NCBI GenBank assembly: GCA_046715235.1
Contig: JBKJZO010000030.1
Span: 1 to 27,088, forward strand
Reading direction: 5' to 3'
From: JBKJZO01 sp046715235
GTDB taxonomy: Bacteria > Actinomycetota > Actinomycetes > BP-191
Length of the DNA stretch: 27,088 nucleotides
Under the pieces are notes generated by a model. It was not told where the DNA came from. It ran no database searches and saw nothing but the letters and a program-made list of their open reading frames with translations. The position numbers were made by a program, and so were the translations under genes. Each line of letters opens with the position of its first letter. Position 1 is the first letter of the stretch. Below, piece by piece: positions 7,150-14,820 of the stretch.

Positions 7150-8682
7150 CTAGCCGGACACCGGGTCAGTGCTCTCGCGCAGCTGGCCCTTCGCGAGTTT
7201 GCCCGCGAGCGAGTGCGGCAGGCCGCTGACGAACTCGACGGCTACCGGGCACTTGAACGCGGCCAGCGACGTCGCGCAGTGAGCGATCACCTCGTCGGCT
7301 GTGAGCTGCATGCCCGGCTGGAGAACAACAACGGCCTTCACCGACTCGCCCGTGTAGGGATGCGGGATGCCGATCACCGCCGCCTCCACGATGGCCGGAT
7401 GGCGATTGAGGACGACCTCGACCTCACGCGGGTAGACGTTGAACCCGCTGACCAGGATCAACTCGCGGCGACGATCGACGATGTGCAGATCGCCGTCGTC
7501 GTCGGCGTACGCGACGTCGCCGGTGCGGAACCAGCCGTCCCCGTCGGGGCCGCCGTCGCCGTCGCGCCAATAGCCGGAGAACAAGTTGTCGCCGCGAACC
7601 GTGATCTCACCCGGGTCACCGTCTTCGACCGGCTCGCCCTCCTCGTCGAGCAGTCGCAGCTCTACGCCGGGGATTGCCCGCCCGATGGAGGAGGGCTTGG
7701 GCACCGGGGACATCAACGTCGTGGTGAGCACCGGCGCGGTCTCGGTGAGCCCGTAGCCCTCGAAGACGTGATGGCCGGTGGCCTCGAGCAGCCGCGAAAC
7801 GGCTTCCGAGGGAAGCGGCGCTGCGCCGGAAACGGCGAGGCGAACGGACGCGAAGGCATCACCGACGTCGTTGAGCAACGACCACGCGACGAACATCGGC
7901 GGGGCACCGACAACGTTGGAGACCCGATGTCTGCGCATGACGGCCAGGGTGTCGACCGGGTCGAACCGCTCGACGAGGACGCCAGTCGCGCCATGCCACA
8001 CCATCATGTCGAGCGCGGAGTTGAGGCCGTAGATGTGAAAGAGCGGCAGGACCAGCAGTACGACGTCGTCGTCGCGCATCACAGGCGGGTCGATCTTGTT
8101 GCACTGCTCCAGGTTGGCGAGCAGCGCGCGGTGGCTGAGCATCGCCCCGCGCGGTCGCCCAGACGTTCCCGAGGTATAGCTCAGGACGGCGAGGTTTTCG
8201 CCACCGCCCTCGCTGTCCTGCGGATGTGACGGCGCGCCGCCGAGCAGATTGGACAGGCCAAGGGTCCCGTTGGGTGGCGATCCCGAATCGGCGACGATCA
8301 CGTGCTCAAGGGCAGGCAGTGTGCCGGCCAACTCCAGCAATGTCGTCGCGGCGCCTCGGTGCCCGACGACAACGGAAGCCGCGGAATCGCCAAGCACGTG
8401 CTCGAGCTCCGTCGCCGTATAGTCCGGATTCACAGGCACGGCTACCAGGCCGGCGCGCAGAGCACCGAAATAGCTGACCGCGAACGCGGGCGTGTTGCCG
8501 ACTGCGATCGCGACCCGGTCGCCCGCGCGCAGCCCGAGTCCGGCCAGCGCTCCCGCCGCGCTCGACACATCGTGGTCGAGTTGCCCCCACGTCGTCGCGC
8601 GGTCCTGGTAGAGCAAAGCCGGCTTGTCCGGCGCTCGCTCGGCGTTACGCCGAACCAGGTCGGAAACGTTGGAAACAGTCAT
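7150..8682 (-). CDS. AMP-dependent acyl-CoA ligase (fatty-acid type)
   Basis: This ANL-superfamily enzyme of 510 residues activates a carboxylic acid as an acyl-adenylate and transfers it to CoA. Visible core motifs are LSYTSGTSGRPRGAMLSH (P-loop, 168-184), VFEGYGLTETAP (307-317), GWFRTGD (383-389), VDRRRELILVSGFNVYPREVE (hinge, around 402-422) and the C-terminal catalytic lysine K495 in LAGKLAKGQLR. This last element departs from the usual TGKILRR. The order of blocks and the length fit long- or medium-chain fatty-acid ligases, but the substrate cannot be read from sequence. No clear Shine-Dalgarno precedes ATG 8682. It diverges from the CAP-domain gene across about 106 bases. Confidence 0.9.
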   Translation of the reverse strand: MTVSNVSDLVRRNAERAPDKPALLYQDRATTWGQLDHDVSSAAGALAGLGLRAGDRVAIAVGNTPAFAVSYFGALRAGLVAVPVNPDYTATELEHVLGDSAASVVVGHRGAATTLLELAGTLPALEHVIVADSGSPPNGTLGLSNLLGGAPSHPQDSEGGGENLAVLSYTSGTSGRPRGAMLSHRALLANLEQCNKIDPPVMRDDDVVLLVLPLFHIYGLNSALDMMVWHGATGVLVERFDPVDTLAVMRRHRVSNVVGAPPMFVAWSLLNDVGDAFASVRLAVSGAAPLPSEAVSRLLEATGHHVFEGYGLTETAPVLTTTLMSPVPKPSSIGRAIPGVELRLLDEEGEPVEDGDPGEITVRGDNLFSGYWRDGDGGPDGDGWFRTGDVAYADDDGDLHIVDRRRELILVSGFNVYPREVEVVLNRHPAIVEAAVIGIPHPYTGESVKAVVVLQPGMQLTADEVIAHCATSLAAFKCPVAVEFVSGLPHSLAGKLAKGQLRESTDPVSG

Positions 8683-8788
8683 CGCGCGGCCAGTCTCGCA
8701 CAGAGCACTAGGCCCATCGGGCTCAAGGAATTGGGCCGACCGGACGACACAACGGGAACTTCGCCGACGCTACCGAGGGGCTGTGCCC

Positions 8789-9223
8789 GTGTCTCGTCTC
8801 ATGTCCACGGCCACCGCCGCATTGTGCGCGGCGTTCTTGGTGGTGACGGCGGCACCCGCTCACGGGTCGACCTCCGGTGGCTTCGTGGCGGCGATCAACG
8901 GCGCCCGCGCACAGCAGGGCCGCGCGGCACTCGCGTCCCGGGCCGACCTGTCCCGCATCGCGCTGCGACACGCGCAGCAGATGGCCAGATCCAACTCCCT
9001 GCACCACAACCCCGGATTGACCCGGCAGGTGACGAACTGGAACGCGGTCGCCGAGAACGTCGGCGTGGGTGGCAACGTCAGCACCCTGCACCGGGCCTTC
9101 ATGCGATCGCGTTCCCACCGCGCGAACATCCTCGACCGCCAGTACACGGAGATCGGCGTTGGGGTGGCAGTCGACGCGCGTGGCGTGCTCTGGGTCGCCG
9201 AGGTCTTCCGGCGGCCCACTTAG
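8789..9223 (+). CDS. secreted CAP (SCP/PR-1) domain protein
   Basis: I chose GTG 8789 because GAGGGG lies 8 bases upstream and a clean signal peptide follows: a short basic start, the hydrophobic ALCAAFLVVTAAPAHG, then mature sequence from about residue 27. GTG 8783 is possible but too close to the ribosome site. The mature part is a compact CAP domain: FVAAINGARAQQGRAAL, LRHAQQMARSNSLHHN (conserved His), AENVGVG, and SHRANILDRQYTEIGVGVA. Bacterial CAP proteins are extracellular and mostly of unknown activity. Length (144 residues) is that of a single-domain member with no wall anchor. The gene stands just before the receiver and sigma genes. Confidence 0.88.
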   Translation: MSRLMSTATAALCAAFLVVTAAPAHGSTSGGFVAAINGARAQQGRAALASRADLSRIALRHAQQMARSNSLHHNPGLTRQVTNWNAVAENVGVGGNVSTLHRAFMRSRSHRANILDRQYTEIGVGVAVDARGVLWVAEVFRRPT

Positions 9224-9295
9224 TCACCCCGCCGGCTCGGTTACGCTGACCTTCCGGGGGGCCAGCCGTCCAGTTCTGCCGAGCGAGAGGGGAAC

Positions 9296-9694
9296 GTGAC
9301 CGTGTCGGTCCGGGTCCTCGTTGTCGACGACACCGACCATGTGCGCCGGATGCTCGTCGCGATGCTCAAGCTCGATGGTTTCGAGGTCGTCGGTGCGGCA
9401 ACGGACGGAGCCCAGGCGATCACGCTCGCCAGCGAGCTCGATCCGCAAGTGATCGTCATGGACCTGCGGATGCCGAACGTCGACGGGCTCGAAGCCACCC
9501 GCCAGATCAAGGCGACGCGTCCCGACCAGGTGGTGATCCTCTACACCGCATACCTCGACGCGGCCATCGAGGAGCAGGCTAGGGAAGCGGGCGTGACGTT
9601 CTGCCTGGGGAAGATCGAGGGCCTGCAGGAACTCGAGCGCGAACTCAGCCGATTGACGATGGAGTTCGCCCCGGATGTGGGTAAGTCAGGGTGA
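9296..9694 (+). CDS. stand-alone response-regulator receiver domain protein
   Basis: This 132-residue protein is a complete CheY-like receiver and nothing else. It has the acidic pair D11-D12, phospho-acceptor D56 in VIVMDLRMP, the switch threonine in ILYTAY and the conserved lysine in CLGKIEG. No DNA-binding or enzymatic output domain follows; the last 30 residues form a helix and a short tail. Start GTG 9296 is preceded by GAGAGGGG. No histidine kinase is in the window, so the phosphate donor is unknown. Such proteins act by binding partners. Its position ahead of a sigma/anti-sigma pair makes a link to sigma control conceivable, but that is inference only. Confidence 0.92.
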   Translation: MTVSVRVLVVDDTDHVRRMLVAMLKLDGFEVVGAATDGAQAITLASELDPQVIVMDLRMPNVDGLEATRQIKATRPDQVVILYTAYLDAAIEEQAREAGVTFCLGKIEGLQELERELSRLTMEFAPDVGKSG

Positions 9695-9725
9695 ATGGAG
9701 GATCGCGCGCGGAGGGAGCTGGCTG

Positions 9726-9809
9726 ATGCGTAGTCCCACAGCGGCGGTTCTTCTCGCCCTACTGGTCGTCATAGTCATCGCGTTCGGCTTCCAGCTGATG
9801 CGCGCGTGA
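9726..9809 (+). CDS. 27-residue single-pass membrane microprotein
   Basis: ATG 9726 follows GGAGGGAG at a good distance and opens 27 codons: MRSPTAAV, an uninterrupted hydrophobic stretch LLALLVVIVIAFGF, then QLMRA. This is one transmembrane helix with an arginine near each end. The TGA overlaps the next ATG as TGATG, leading by a 7-codon frame into the sigma gene. Strong initiation, a clean helix and tight linkage to the sigma gene support a real small gene. No homologue is recognised. Regulation of, or membrane tethering for, the neighbouring sigma/anti-sigma pair is only a guess. Confidence 0.6.
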   Translation: MRSPTAAVLLALLVVIVIAFGFQLMRA

Positions 9810-9832
9810 TGGACCCGCGCGCAGCGTCGTGA
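9809..9832 (+). CDS. possible 7-codon bridging frame before the sigma gene
   Basis: ATG 9809 overlaps the stop of the 27-residue microprotein as TGATG, encodes MDPRAAS, and its TGA overlaps the sigma-factor GTG at 9829 as GTGA. It can carry re-initiating ribosomes across the 19-base gap. It is far too short to argue for a product and may be chance. Confidence 0.25.
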   Translation: MDPRAAS

Positions 9833-10530
9833 ACATGCGCCGGCAGCCGACGCGCGTCATCGACGCGCTCGGCTCCCTGTCCCTCGCCCTGGCCGCCGCA
9901 AGCCCGACCGGGCGGCCGGGCGTCCTGGCCATGACCCGGCTGCAGATGAGCAGGCCCCCCCGGAGGTGGTCCGCCGGGGCCGACCACGACGAGATCACGA
10001 CACTCGTCGCGCGGGCCCAGGCCGGGAGCGCCGACGCTTTTGGCCAGCTGTATGACCGGTACGTCGACACGGTCTACGGATACGTGCACTGCCGCGCCGG
10101 TTCAGCGTCGCTGACCGAAGACTTTGTCAGTGAGACGTTCCTGCGCGCGCTCAAGCGCATCAGCACGTTCGAATGGCAGGGACACGACTTCGCGGCGTGG
10201 TTGATCACCATCGCGCGCAACCTCATCGCCGACCACTTCAAGTCGAGCCGCTACCGCCTCGAGCTCACGACCGACCAGATCGTTGAGAGCGCGGCGACGA
10301 CCGCACCCGAGGCGAGCGCCGCCGTACTCCAGGCTGAAACGAACCGCGCCCTACTCGCGGCGCTCAAGACGCTGCCCGGCGACCAGCAGGAGTGCGTGGT
10401 CCTGCGTTTCCTGCAGGGCATGTCGGTCGCGGAGACAGCGCTCGTCCTCGGCAAGAGCGACGGAGCCGTCAAGTCCTTGCAGTACCGCGCCCTTCGCGCG
10501 CTTGAGCGCAAGCTGGGCGGCGCGAAATGA
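9829..10530 (+). CDS. bldN: BldN-like ECF RNA polymerase sigma factor
   Basis: This 233-residue ECF sigma factor has region 2 at about 68-143 (AFGQLYDRYVDTVYGYVHCR, then FAAWLITIARNLIADHFKS) and region 4 at about 172-229 (LPGDQQECVVLRFLQGMSVAETALVLGKSDGAVKSLQYRALRALE across its length). About 55 extra residues precede region 2. Streptomyces BldN carries an 86-residue N-terminal pro-sequence that is removed, so this may be a shorter version. Start GTG 9829 is preferred for its overlap with the small frame upstream; ATG 9835 is the alternative. Identity as BldN rests on the extension, the downstream DUF5667 membrane protein and nearby rex/hem genes. BldN drives morphological development in Streptomyces; the role here is not known. 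Confidence 0.8.
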   Translation: MNMRRQPTRVIDALGSLSLALAAASPTGRPGVLAMTRLQMSRPPRRWSAGADHDEITTLVARAQAGSADAFGQLYDRYVDTVYGYVHCRAGSASLTEDFVSETFLRALKRISTFEWQGHDFAAWLITIARNLIADHFKSSRYRLELTTDQIVESAATTAPEASAAVLQAETNRALLAALKTLPGDQQECVVLRFLQGMSVAETALVLGKSDGAVKSLQYRALRALERKLGGAK

Positions 10531-10592
10531 CGAGCACCCGCAACCACCAGCGCGCACGCTCGTTAACAAGGGTGAAGGAGGCCTTTCTGTGA
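10527..10592 (+). CDS. possible 21-codon bridging frame between sigma and anti-sigma genes
   Basis: ATG 10527 overlaps the sigma stop as ATGA. The frame runs 21 codons (MTSTRNHQRARSLTRVKEAF plus one) and its TGA overlaps the GTG of the DUF5667 gene as GTGA. It exactly fills the 58-base gap and contains the AAGGAGG ribosome site of the next gene. The peptide is basic and unremarkable. It may couple translation of the two genes, or be a coincidence of high-GC codon use. Confidence 0.25.
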   Translation: MTSTRNHQRARSLTRVKEAFL

Positions 10593-11887
10593 CCCCGGCG
10601 AGTCGCGTTGAGGAACTCGCAGCCGCGCTGGACAGCCCAAGGGCTGCCGCCGCTCTCGATGACGAACTACGGGCGTTCCTGGAGCTAGCGGCGTCGGTGC
10701 GGTCGGTCGAGTCCGCGCGCACACCGCTCGAGTTCCGCGAATCGCTGCGCGATCGGCTGATGTCCGAGGCGCTGGCGGCGCAGGCACGGCCCGCCCCCAG
10801 GATCTCGCCGCCACAACCCGCGGCGCCGACTCGCTCGATCACTTCGCTCCTGAGCCGGGGCGTCGCGGCCGCGGTGGCCGGATTCATCGTCCTCGCCCTG
10901 TTCGGTTCGGCGACCCTTCGCGCGGTGCCCGGTGACCTGCTGTACGGCGTGAAGCGCCAGGCGGAGGCGATCGAGCTGATGACGGCCCGAGGTCAGTTGG
11001 CCCGCGGTCACGCCCTGCTCGCGCGCGCAAGCAGGCGCCTCGACGAGGTCAGGAGTCTTGCCCGCGAGCGCGACCTCGGGCGTGTCCCGAACACCATGGC
11101 CGACATGGACCGCGCGACCAGCCGAGGCTCGGCCCTGCTCTCGTTCGTTGCGTCAGAGACGAAGCAGATTGGTCCGCTCGCCGACCTCGAGGCCTTCACC
11201 GTGCGGCAGCAGCGGGCGCTCGCCGCAATCACGACGCTTCTCGGGCCGGCCGAACGGCAACGAGCGGACCAGTCGGCGAGGTTGCTCGACACCATCCAGG
11301 CCTCGACCAGCGAGGCGATCGCCGAGCTGACATGCGGCGCCGGATGCGCCCCCGCGGTCCAGCAGCCTGCGGCACCGGCCGGCGACCCCGCGCCCTCGGC
11401 CGGGCCGTCCGGTGCGCCCGGTGCGCCCAGCGGCGGGGGCCAACAATCCGGTCCGCCGTCCGCACCCGCTGACGGTTCCAATGCCGTAACCCCGTCCGTG
11501 CCCGCGGTGCCCGGGATGCCGGCGCCACCCGCTTTGCCTGCGGACCGGGCGCCGTCCGCACCGGCGGTCGCACCGCAGGACATCGTCGATGCCGACACCG
11601 GCGCAGGCGCAGGGTCCGAACCCACCTCCGGCGCCACGCCAGTGCTGCCCGGCGTACCGTCGCAGCCCGCGCTGCCGACGTCGCCGGTGGTGCCACCGGC
11701 GTTGAGCTCACGGGGCGTGATCGTGCCGCCCGCACTCCCACCGCCGCCCGCTCCTGCGCCGACAGCCGGCTCGCAAACCTCGATCGTCGTCACCACGCCT
11801 CCGCGTCCCGCACCGCTGCCTAACGCAACCGTGGTGGTTACACCCACTGCACTGCCTACCGGGCCTGTCCTTCCCGGCCGACACTGA
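10589..11887 (+). CDS. DUF5667 membrane protein, RsbN-like anti-sigma factor candidate
   Basis: Start GTG 10589 has AAGGAGG 7 bases upstream. The 432-residue protein has a cytoplasmic part of about 90 residues (helical, EELAAALDSPRAAAALDDELRAF and then LEFRESLRDRLMSEAL in pieces), one membrane helix at about 91-112 (VAAAVAGFIVLALFGSATL), a DUF5667 segment just outside (AVPGDLLYGVKRQAEAIEL and following helices to about 250), and a long Pro/Ala/Gly-rich tail. In Streptomyces the gene after bldN encodes RsbN, a membrane anti-sigma factor whose N-terminal segment binds BldN. Position and topology match. Direct binding residues cannot be confirmed here. The Pro-rich tail probably spans the cell wall. 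Confidence 0.75.
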   Translation: MTPASRVEELAAALDSPRAAAALDDELRAFLELAASVRSVESARTPLEFRESLRDRLMSEALAAQARPAPRISPPQPAAPTRSITSLLSRGVAAAVAGFIVLALFGSATLRAVPGDLLYGVKRQAEAIELMTARGQLARGHALLARASRRLDEVRSLARERDLGRVPNTMADMDRATSRGSALLSFVASETKQIGPLADLEAFTVRQQRALAAITTLLGPAERQRADQSARLLDTIQASTSEAIAELTCGAGCAPAVQQPAAPAGDPAPSAGPSGAPGAPSGGGQQSGPPSAPADGSNAVTPSVPAVPGMPAPPALPADRAPSAPAVAPQDIVDADTGAGAGSEPTSGATPVLPGVPSQPALPTSPVVPPALSSRGVIVPPALPPPPAPAPTAGSQTSIVVTTPPRPAPLPNATVVVTPTALPTGPVLPGRH

Positions 11888-11950
11888 CGCCTGGCCCACC
11901 GGCGCGGTCGGTAGCATGAGAATCGATCGTTCCGAGGCGACAGGAGTGAC

Positions 11951-12841
11951 GTGGGGCCGTTCCGCCGCAAGGCCGACGACCGCGTCGCGGCCGTAGTTGC
12001 CGGCGCCGCCTCGGCCGCTGCCGCGGAGGTTGCGCCGGCGCACGCCGAGCCGGCCGCCACACCCGACCCGACCGCGGCTGCGTTCTTCGACGTCGACAAC
12101 ACGATCATGATCGGTGCGTCGATCTACTACTTCGCCAAGGGCCTCGTCAGCCGGAAGCTCATCACCACTCGCGACTTGTGGACCTTTGCCTGGGACCAGG
12201 TGCGCTTTCGCGTCAGCGGTGCGGAGAGCCACGCCGCTATGCGCAAGGTGCGCGAGTCGGCGTTGGCATTCGTCGCAGGCAAGAGCGTCGATGAGATCGT
12301 CAGCTACGGCGAGGAGATCTACGACGAGATGATGGCCGACCGCATCTTCCCCGGCACCCGAGCGCTCGCTCAGCGGCATTTGGACGCCGGGCAGCGGGTC
12401 TGGTTGGTGACCGCGACGCCGGTCGAGCTGGCAAACATCATCGCGCAGCGCTTGGGCTTCACCGGCGCGCTCGGCACCGTCTCGGAGGTCGAGGGCGGCT
12501 GCTACACCGGCCGCCTCGTGGGAGAACCGCTGCACGGACCGGCTAAAGCCGAAGCCATCCTCGCGCTGGCCGAGCGCGAGGGGCTCGACCTGAGCCGCTG
12601 CACGGCGTACAGCGATTCCAGCAACGACGTGCCGATGCTTTCGACGGTGGGCTGCGCCGTCGCCATAAACCCCGATGGCGAGTTGCGCGAGATTGCCCGC
12701 GAGAACGGGTGGGAGGTCAAGGACTTCCGCACCGGGCGTCGGGCCGCGCGCGTCGGTATCCCAGCGGCCGCAGGCCTTGGCGCGGTGACCGGTGGCATCT
12801 TCGCCGGGCTCGCCTACCGCCGACGCCGGGCCGCCGTATAG
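11951..12841 (+). CDS. HAD-IB family hydrolase (SerB-like phosphatase) with C-terminal membrane segment
   Basis: The 296-residue protein carries all four HAD motifs: nucleophile and acid D47/D49 in AAFFDVDNTIM, motif II VTATP, motif III lysine in GPAKAEA, and motif IV YSDSSNDVPML. An alpha-helical cap lies between motifs I and II. An Ala-rich basic N terminus and a C-terminal hydrophobic stretch (AAAGLGAVTGGIFAGLAY, then RRRR) suggest tail anchoring in the membrane. GTG 11951 has AGGAG 4 bases upstream. It corresponds by order to the gene annotated serB1 in M. tuberculosis; whether phosphoserine is the true substrate is doubtful. Its neighbours on the opposite strand are a lysophospholipid acyltransferase and an SDR, so a phospholipid-type substrate is worth considering. 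Confidence 0.88.
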   Translation: MGPFRRKADDRVAAVVAGAASAAAAEVAPAHAEPAATPDPTAAAFFDVDNTIMIGASIYYFAKGLVSRKLITTRDLWTFAWDQVRFRVSGAESHAAMRKVRESALAFVAGKSVDEIVSYGEEIYDEMMADRIFPGTRALAQRHLDAGQRVWLVTATPVELANIIAQRLGFTGALGTVSEVEGGCYTGRLVGEPLHGPAKAEAILALAEREGLDLSRCTAYSDSSNDVPMLSTVGCAVAINPDGELREIARENGWEVKDFRTGRRAARVGIPAAAGLGAVTGGIFAGLAYRRRRAAV

Positions 12842-12853
12842 CTCAGCGCGAGC

Positions 12854-13795
12854 TCAGAAGAAGATCGTGCTGCGCCGGCTGAGTAGCGCGTAGAGCGTGT
12901 GCTGGATCGTCTCGCGCACCTGGTCGGTGAGCTCGAACACGACCATCGGGTCGTCGGCCGCGGCGACGCCGTACTGCTGCGTCTGGATGGGCGTGCCGAA
13001 CTCGATGAACCACTTCGACGGCAGTGGCACCAGCCCGAGCGGCCCCAGCAACGGGAACGTCGGGGTGATGGGCAGGTAGGGCAGGCCGAGGAGCCGCGCG
13101 AGCGTCTTCATGTTCCCGAGCATCGGATAGATCTCCTCGGCCCCGACGATCGAGACCGGGATGATCGGTACGCCGGCGCGCAGCGCGGCGGAGACGAACC
13201 CGCCCCGCCCGAATCGCTGCAGCTTGTACCGATCGGCGAACGGCTTGCCGACACCCTTGAACCCTTCGGGGAACACGCCCACCACGTTGCCGGTGGCGAG
13301 CAGGCGTTCAGTGTCCGCCGTGCAGGCCAGGGTCGAGCCGGACTTGCGGGCCAGTGGCGCGACGACGGGGAGGCGGAAGAGCAGATCGGCACCGAGCATT
13401 CGCAGGTGACGCCTGGACGGGTGATGGTCGCGCAGGGCCACGGCCGTCATGAGGGCGTCGAGGGCGATCGTTCCCGAATGGTTCGCGACTATCAGCGCGC
13501 CGCCTTCAGCGGGGACGTTGTCGATCCCGACCGTCTCGACGCGGAAGTACTTGTCGTAGAGCGGACGCAGTGCGGCGTACAGGACGGTGTCGGTCAGGTC
13601 GGCGTCGAAGCCGAACTCGTCGATCTCGTAGTCGCCGGAGAGCCGCCGGCGCAGGAACGCCATCGCTCGAGCAGCCGCTGCCTCCCAGTCGCTGACCACC
13701 TGGTCGCGGGCGGGCGCTGCTTCGGCGAGGCGCGGCGGCCCTGCTCCGGGCCCGCGCTTGGACCGGTCGAGGGGGATGACCCGGGCGTCAGGCAC
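12854..13795 (-). CDS. lysophospholipid acyltransferase family protein (PlsC-like)
   Basis: The 313-residue protein contains an acyltransferase core: VANHSGTIALDALM (N105, H106, D113), then GNVVGVFPEGFKGVGK with the FPEG motif near 175-178, and PIIPVSIVGAEEIYPMLG. Ordinary PlsC enzymes have NHX4D. Here the first aspartate after the histidine is at H+7, as in the mycobacterial Rv0502 group I recall. The N-terminal 90 residues are polar, including a helical region. The gene is convergent with the HAD gene (12-base gap) and its start overlaps the SDR stop by 8 bases. The acyl donor and acceptor are unknown; membrane-surface lipid acylation is the likely role. Confidence 0.88.
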   Translation of the reverse strand: MPDARVIPLDRSKRGPGAGPPRLAEAAPARDQVVSDWEAAAARAMAFLRRRLSGDYEIDEFGFDADLTDTVLYAALRPLYDKYFRVETVGIDNVPAEGGALIVANHSGTIALDALMTAVALRDHHPSRRHLRMLGADLLFRLPVVAPLARKSGSTLACTADTERLLATGNVVGVFPEGFKGVGKPFADRYKLQRFGRGGFVSAALRAGVPIIPVSIVGAEEIYPMLGNMKTLARLLGLPYLPITPTFPLLGPLGLVPLPSKWFIEFGTPIQTQQYGVAAADDPMVVFELTDQVRETIQHTLYALLSRRSTIFF

Positions 13796-14765
13796 TGGCC
13801 GGCACCTGTCGCCGGACCTGGCTGTTGACGAAGTCGTCGAATGCCGCGATCGACGAGTACGCAGGCACGATGCCGAGCGTCGTGCGCAGCCTTGTCGTGT
13901 CGGCCACCCGTCCGTATTGCAGGTAGCGCAGCTGCTCGGGCGAGACGTCGATCAGCCCGAGGCGACGCAGCATCCGCCCGGCGACCCGCCCGGCTGGAGC
14001 CAGCACTGGTACGGCGACGCGGCCCGCCCGCCGGATCGCCTGGGACAGAAGTACCACGCCGGCGCCGCCGACGTTGAACGTGCCGGAGAACTCCCCGGTC
14101 GTCGCGCGGATCAACACATCAGTCGCGTCGTCCTCGTGCAGGAACTGCAGCCGCGGGTCGTAGCCGAGCGGCGTCGGCACCACCGGAAGCGACAGGTAGC
14201 GGGCCAGCGCGGATTCGGTGCGTGGGCCGATCAGGTTCGCGAACCGCAAGATGACGATCGAGACGTCGGGCCGGCGGCGGGCAAACCCGCGTGTGTAGGC
14301 CTCGAGCTGAACGGCGTCCTTGCCGTAACCGCCGCTCGGCAGGGCGAGCGCCTCCATGTCCTCGGTGAAGACAGCCGGGTCGGCCGGCGACGCGCCGTAG
14401 ATCGCCGTAGTCGACCGGACGACAAGACGGCGCAGCTGCGGGGACTTCTGGCAGGCCGCGAGTACCTGCAACGTGCCGATGATGTTGATCTCTTTCATCG
14501 TGGCCCGACCGCCCGATCCGGTGGGGGCAGAGACGATCCCCATGTGCGCGACAGTGTCGGCGCCGGTGCTGGCGATCACCTTGGAGATCAGCGGATTGCG
14601 AATGTCGGCGCGGATGAACTCGATGCCGCCGAGGTCGGCCGACGGCCGCGTCATGTCGATCCCGATGACGTGCTCGACGCGCGGGTCAGCCACCAGGGCG
14701 CGGGCGAGATCGGAACCCGGAGGGCGCGACACACCGGTCACGAGCACTCGCCTCGGAAGCATCAC
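13788..14765 (-). CDS. NAD-dependent epimerase/dehydratase (extended SDR)
   Basis: The 325-residue protein opens with a Rossmann loop RVLVTGVSRPPGSDLARALV (G11, G17), has EFIRADIRNP (adenine-binding acidic site) and a catalytic region RSTTAIYGASP. It then has SGGYGKDAVQLE, where a lysine follows tyrosine at +2 rather than the usual +4 of YxxxK. The remainder (LRFANLIGP, FLHEDDATDVL, FNVGGAGVV) is typical of sugar-nucleotide epimerase-like SDRs. It occupies the position of galE2 in M. tuberculosis, but the altered YxxxK spacing and lack of sugar-nucleotide neighbours make a plain UDP-galactose epimerase role unsafe. MM at the N terminus leaves two possible ATGs. It is probably cotranscribed with the acyltransferase gene. 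Confidence 0.85.
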   Translation of the reverse strand: MMLPRRVLVTGVSRPPGSDLARALVADPRVEHVIGIDMTRPSADLGGIEFIRADIRNPLISKVIASTGADTVAHMGIVSAPTGSGGRATMKEINIIGTLQVLAACQKSPQLRRLVVRSTTAIYGASPADPAVFTEDMEALALPSGGYGKDAVQLEAYTRGFARRRPDVSIVILRFANLIGPRTESALARYLSLPVVPTPLGYDPRLQFLHEDDATDVLIRATTGEFSGTFNVGGAGVVLLSQAIRRAGRVAVPVLAPAGRVAGRMLRRLGLIDVSPEQLRYLQYGRVADTTRLRTTLGIVPAYSSIAAFDDFVNSQVRRQVPASA

Positions 14766-14820
14766 GCCTCCTCGTCGGTACGGGCGAAGGCCGGGACGCG
14801 CACGACCGTCGGCGAAGGAC

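Noticed and set aside
8683..8788. Promoters in the gap between the acyl-CoA ligase and CAP genes
   Set aside because: No -35/-10 pair with acceptable spacing could be picked on either strand.
11008..12108. Minus-strand Gly/Ala-rich frame of 366 codons opposite the DUF5667 gene
   Set aside because: It mirrors the Pro/Ala-rich tail of the real protein; the sense strand has a ribosome site, membrane helix and family match.
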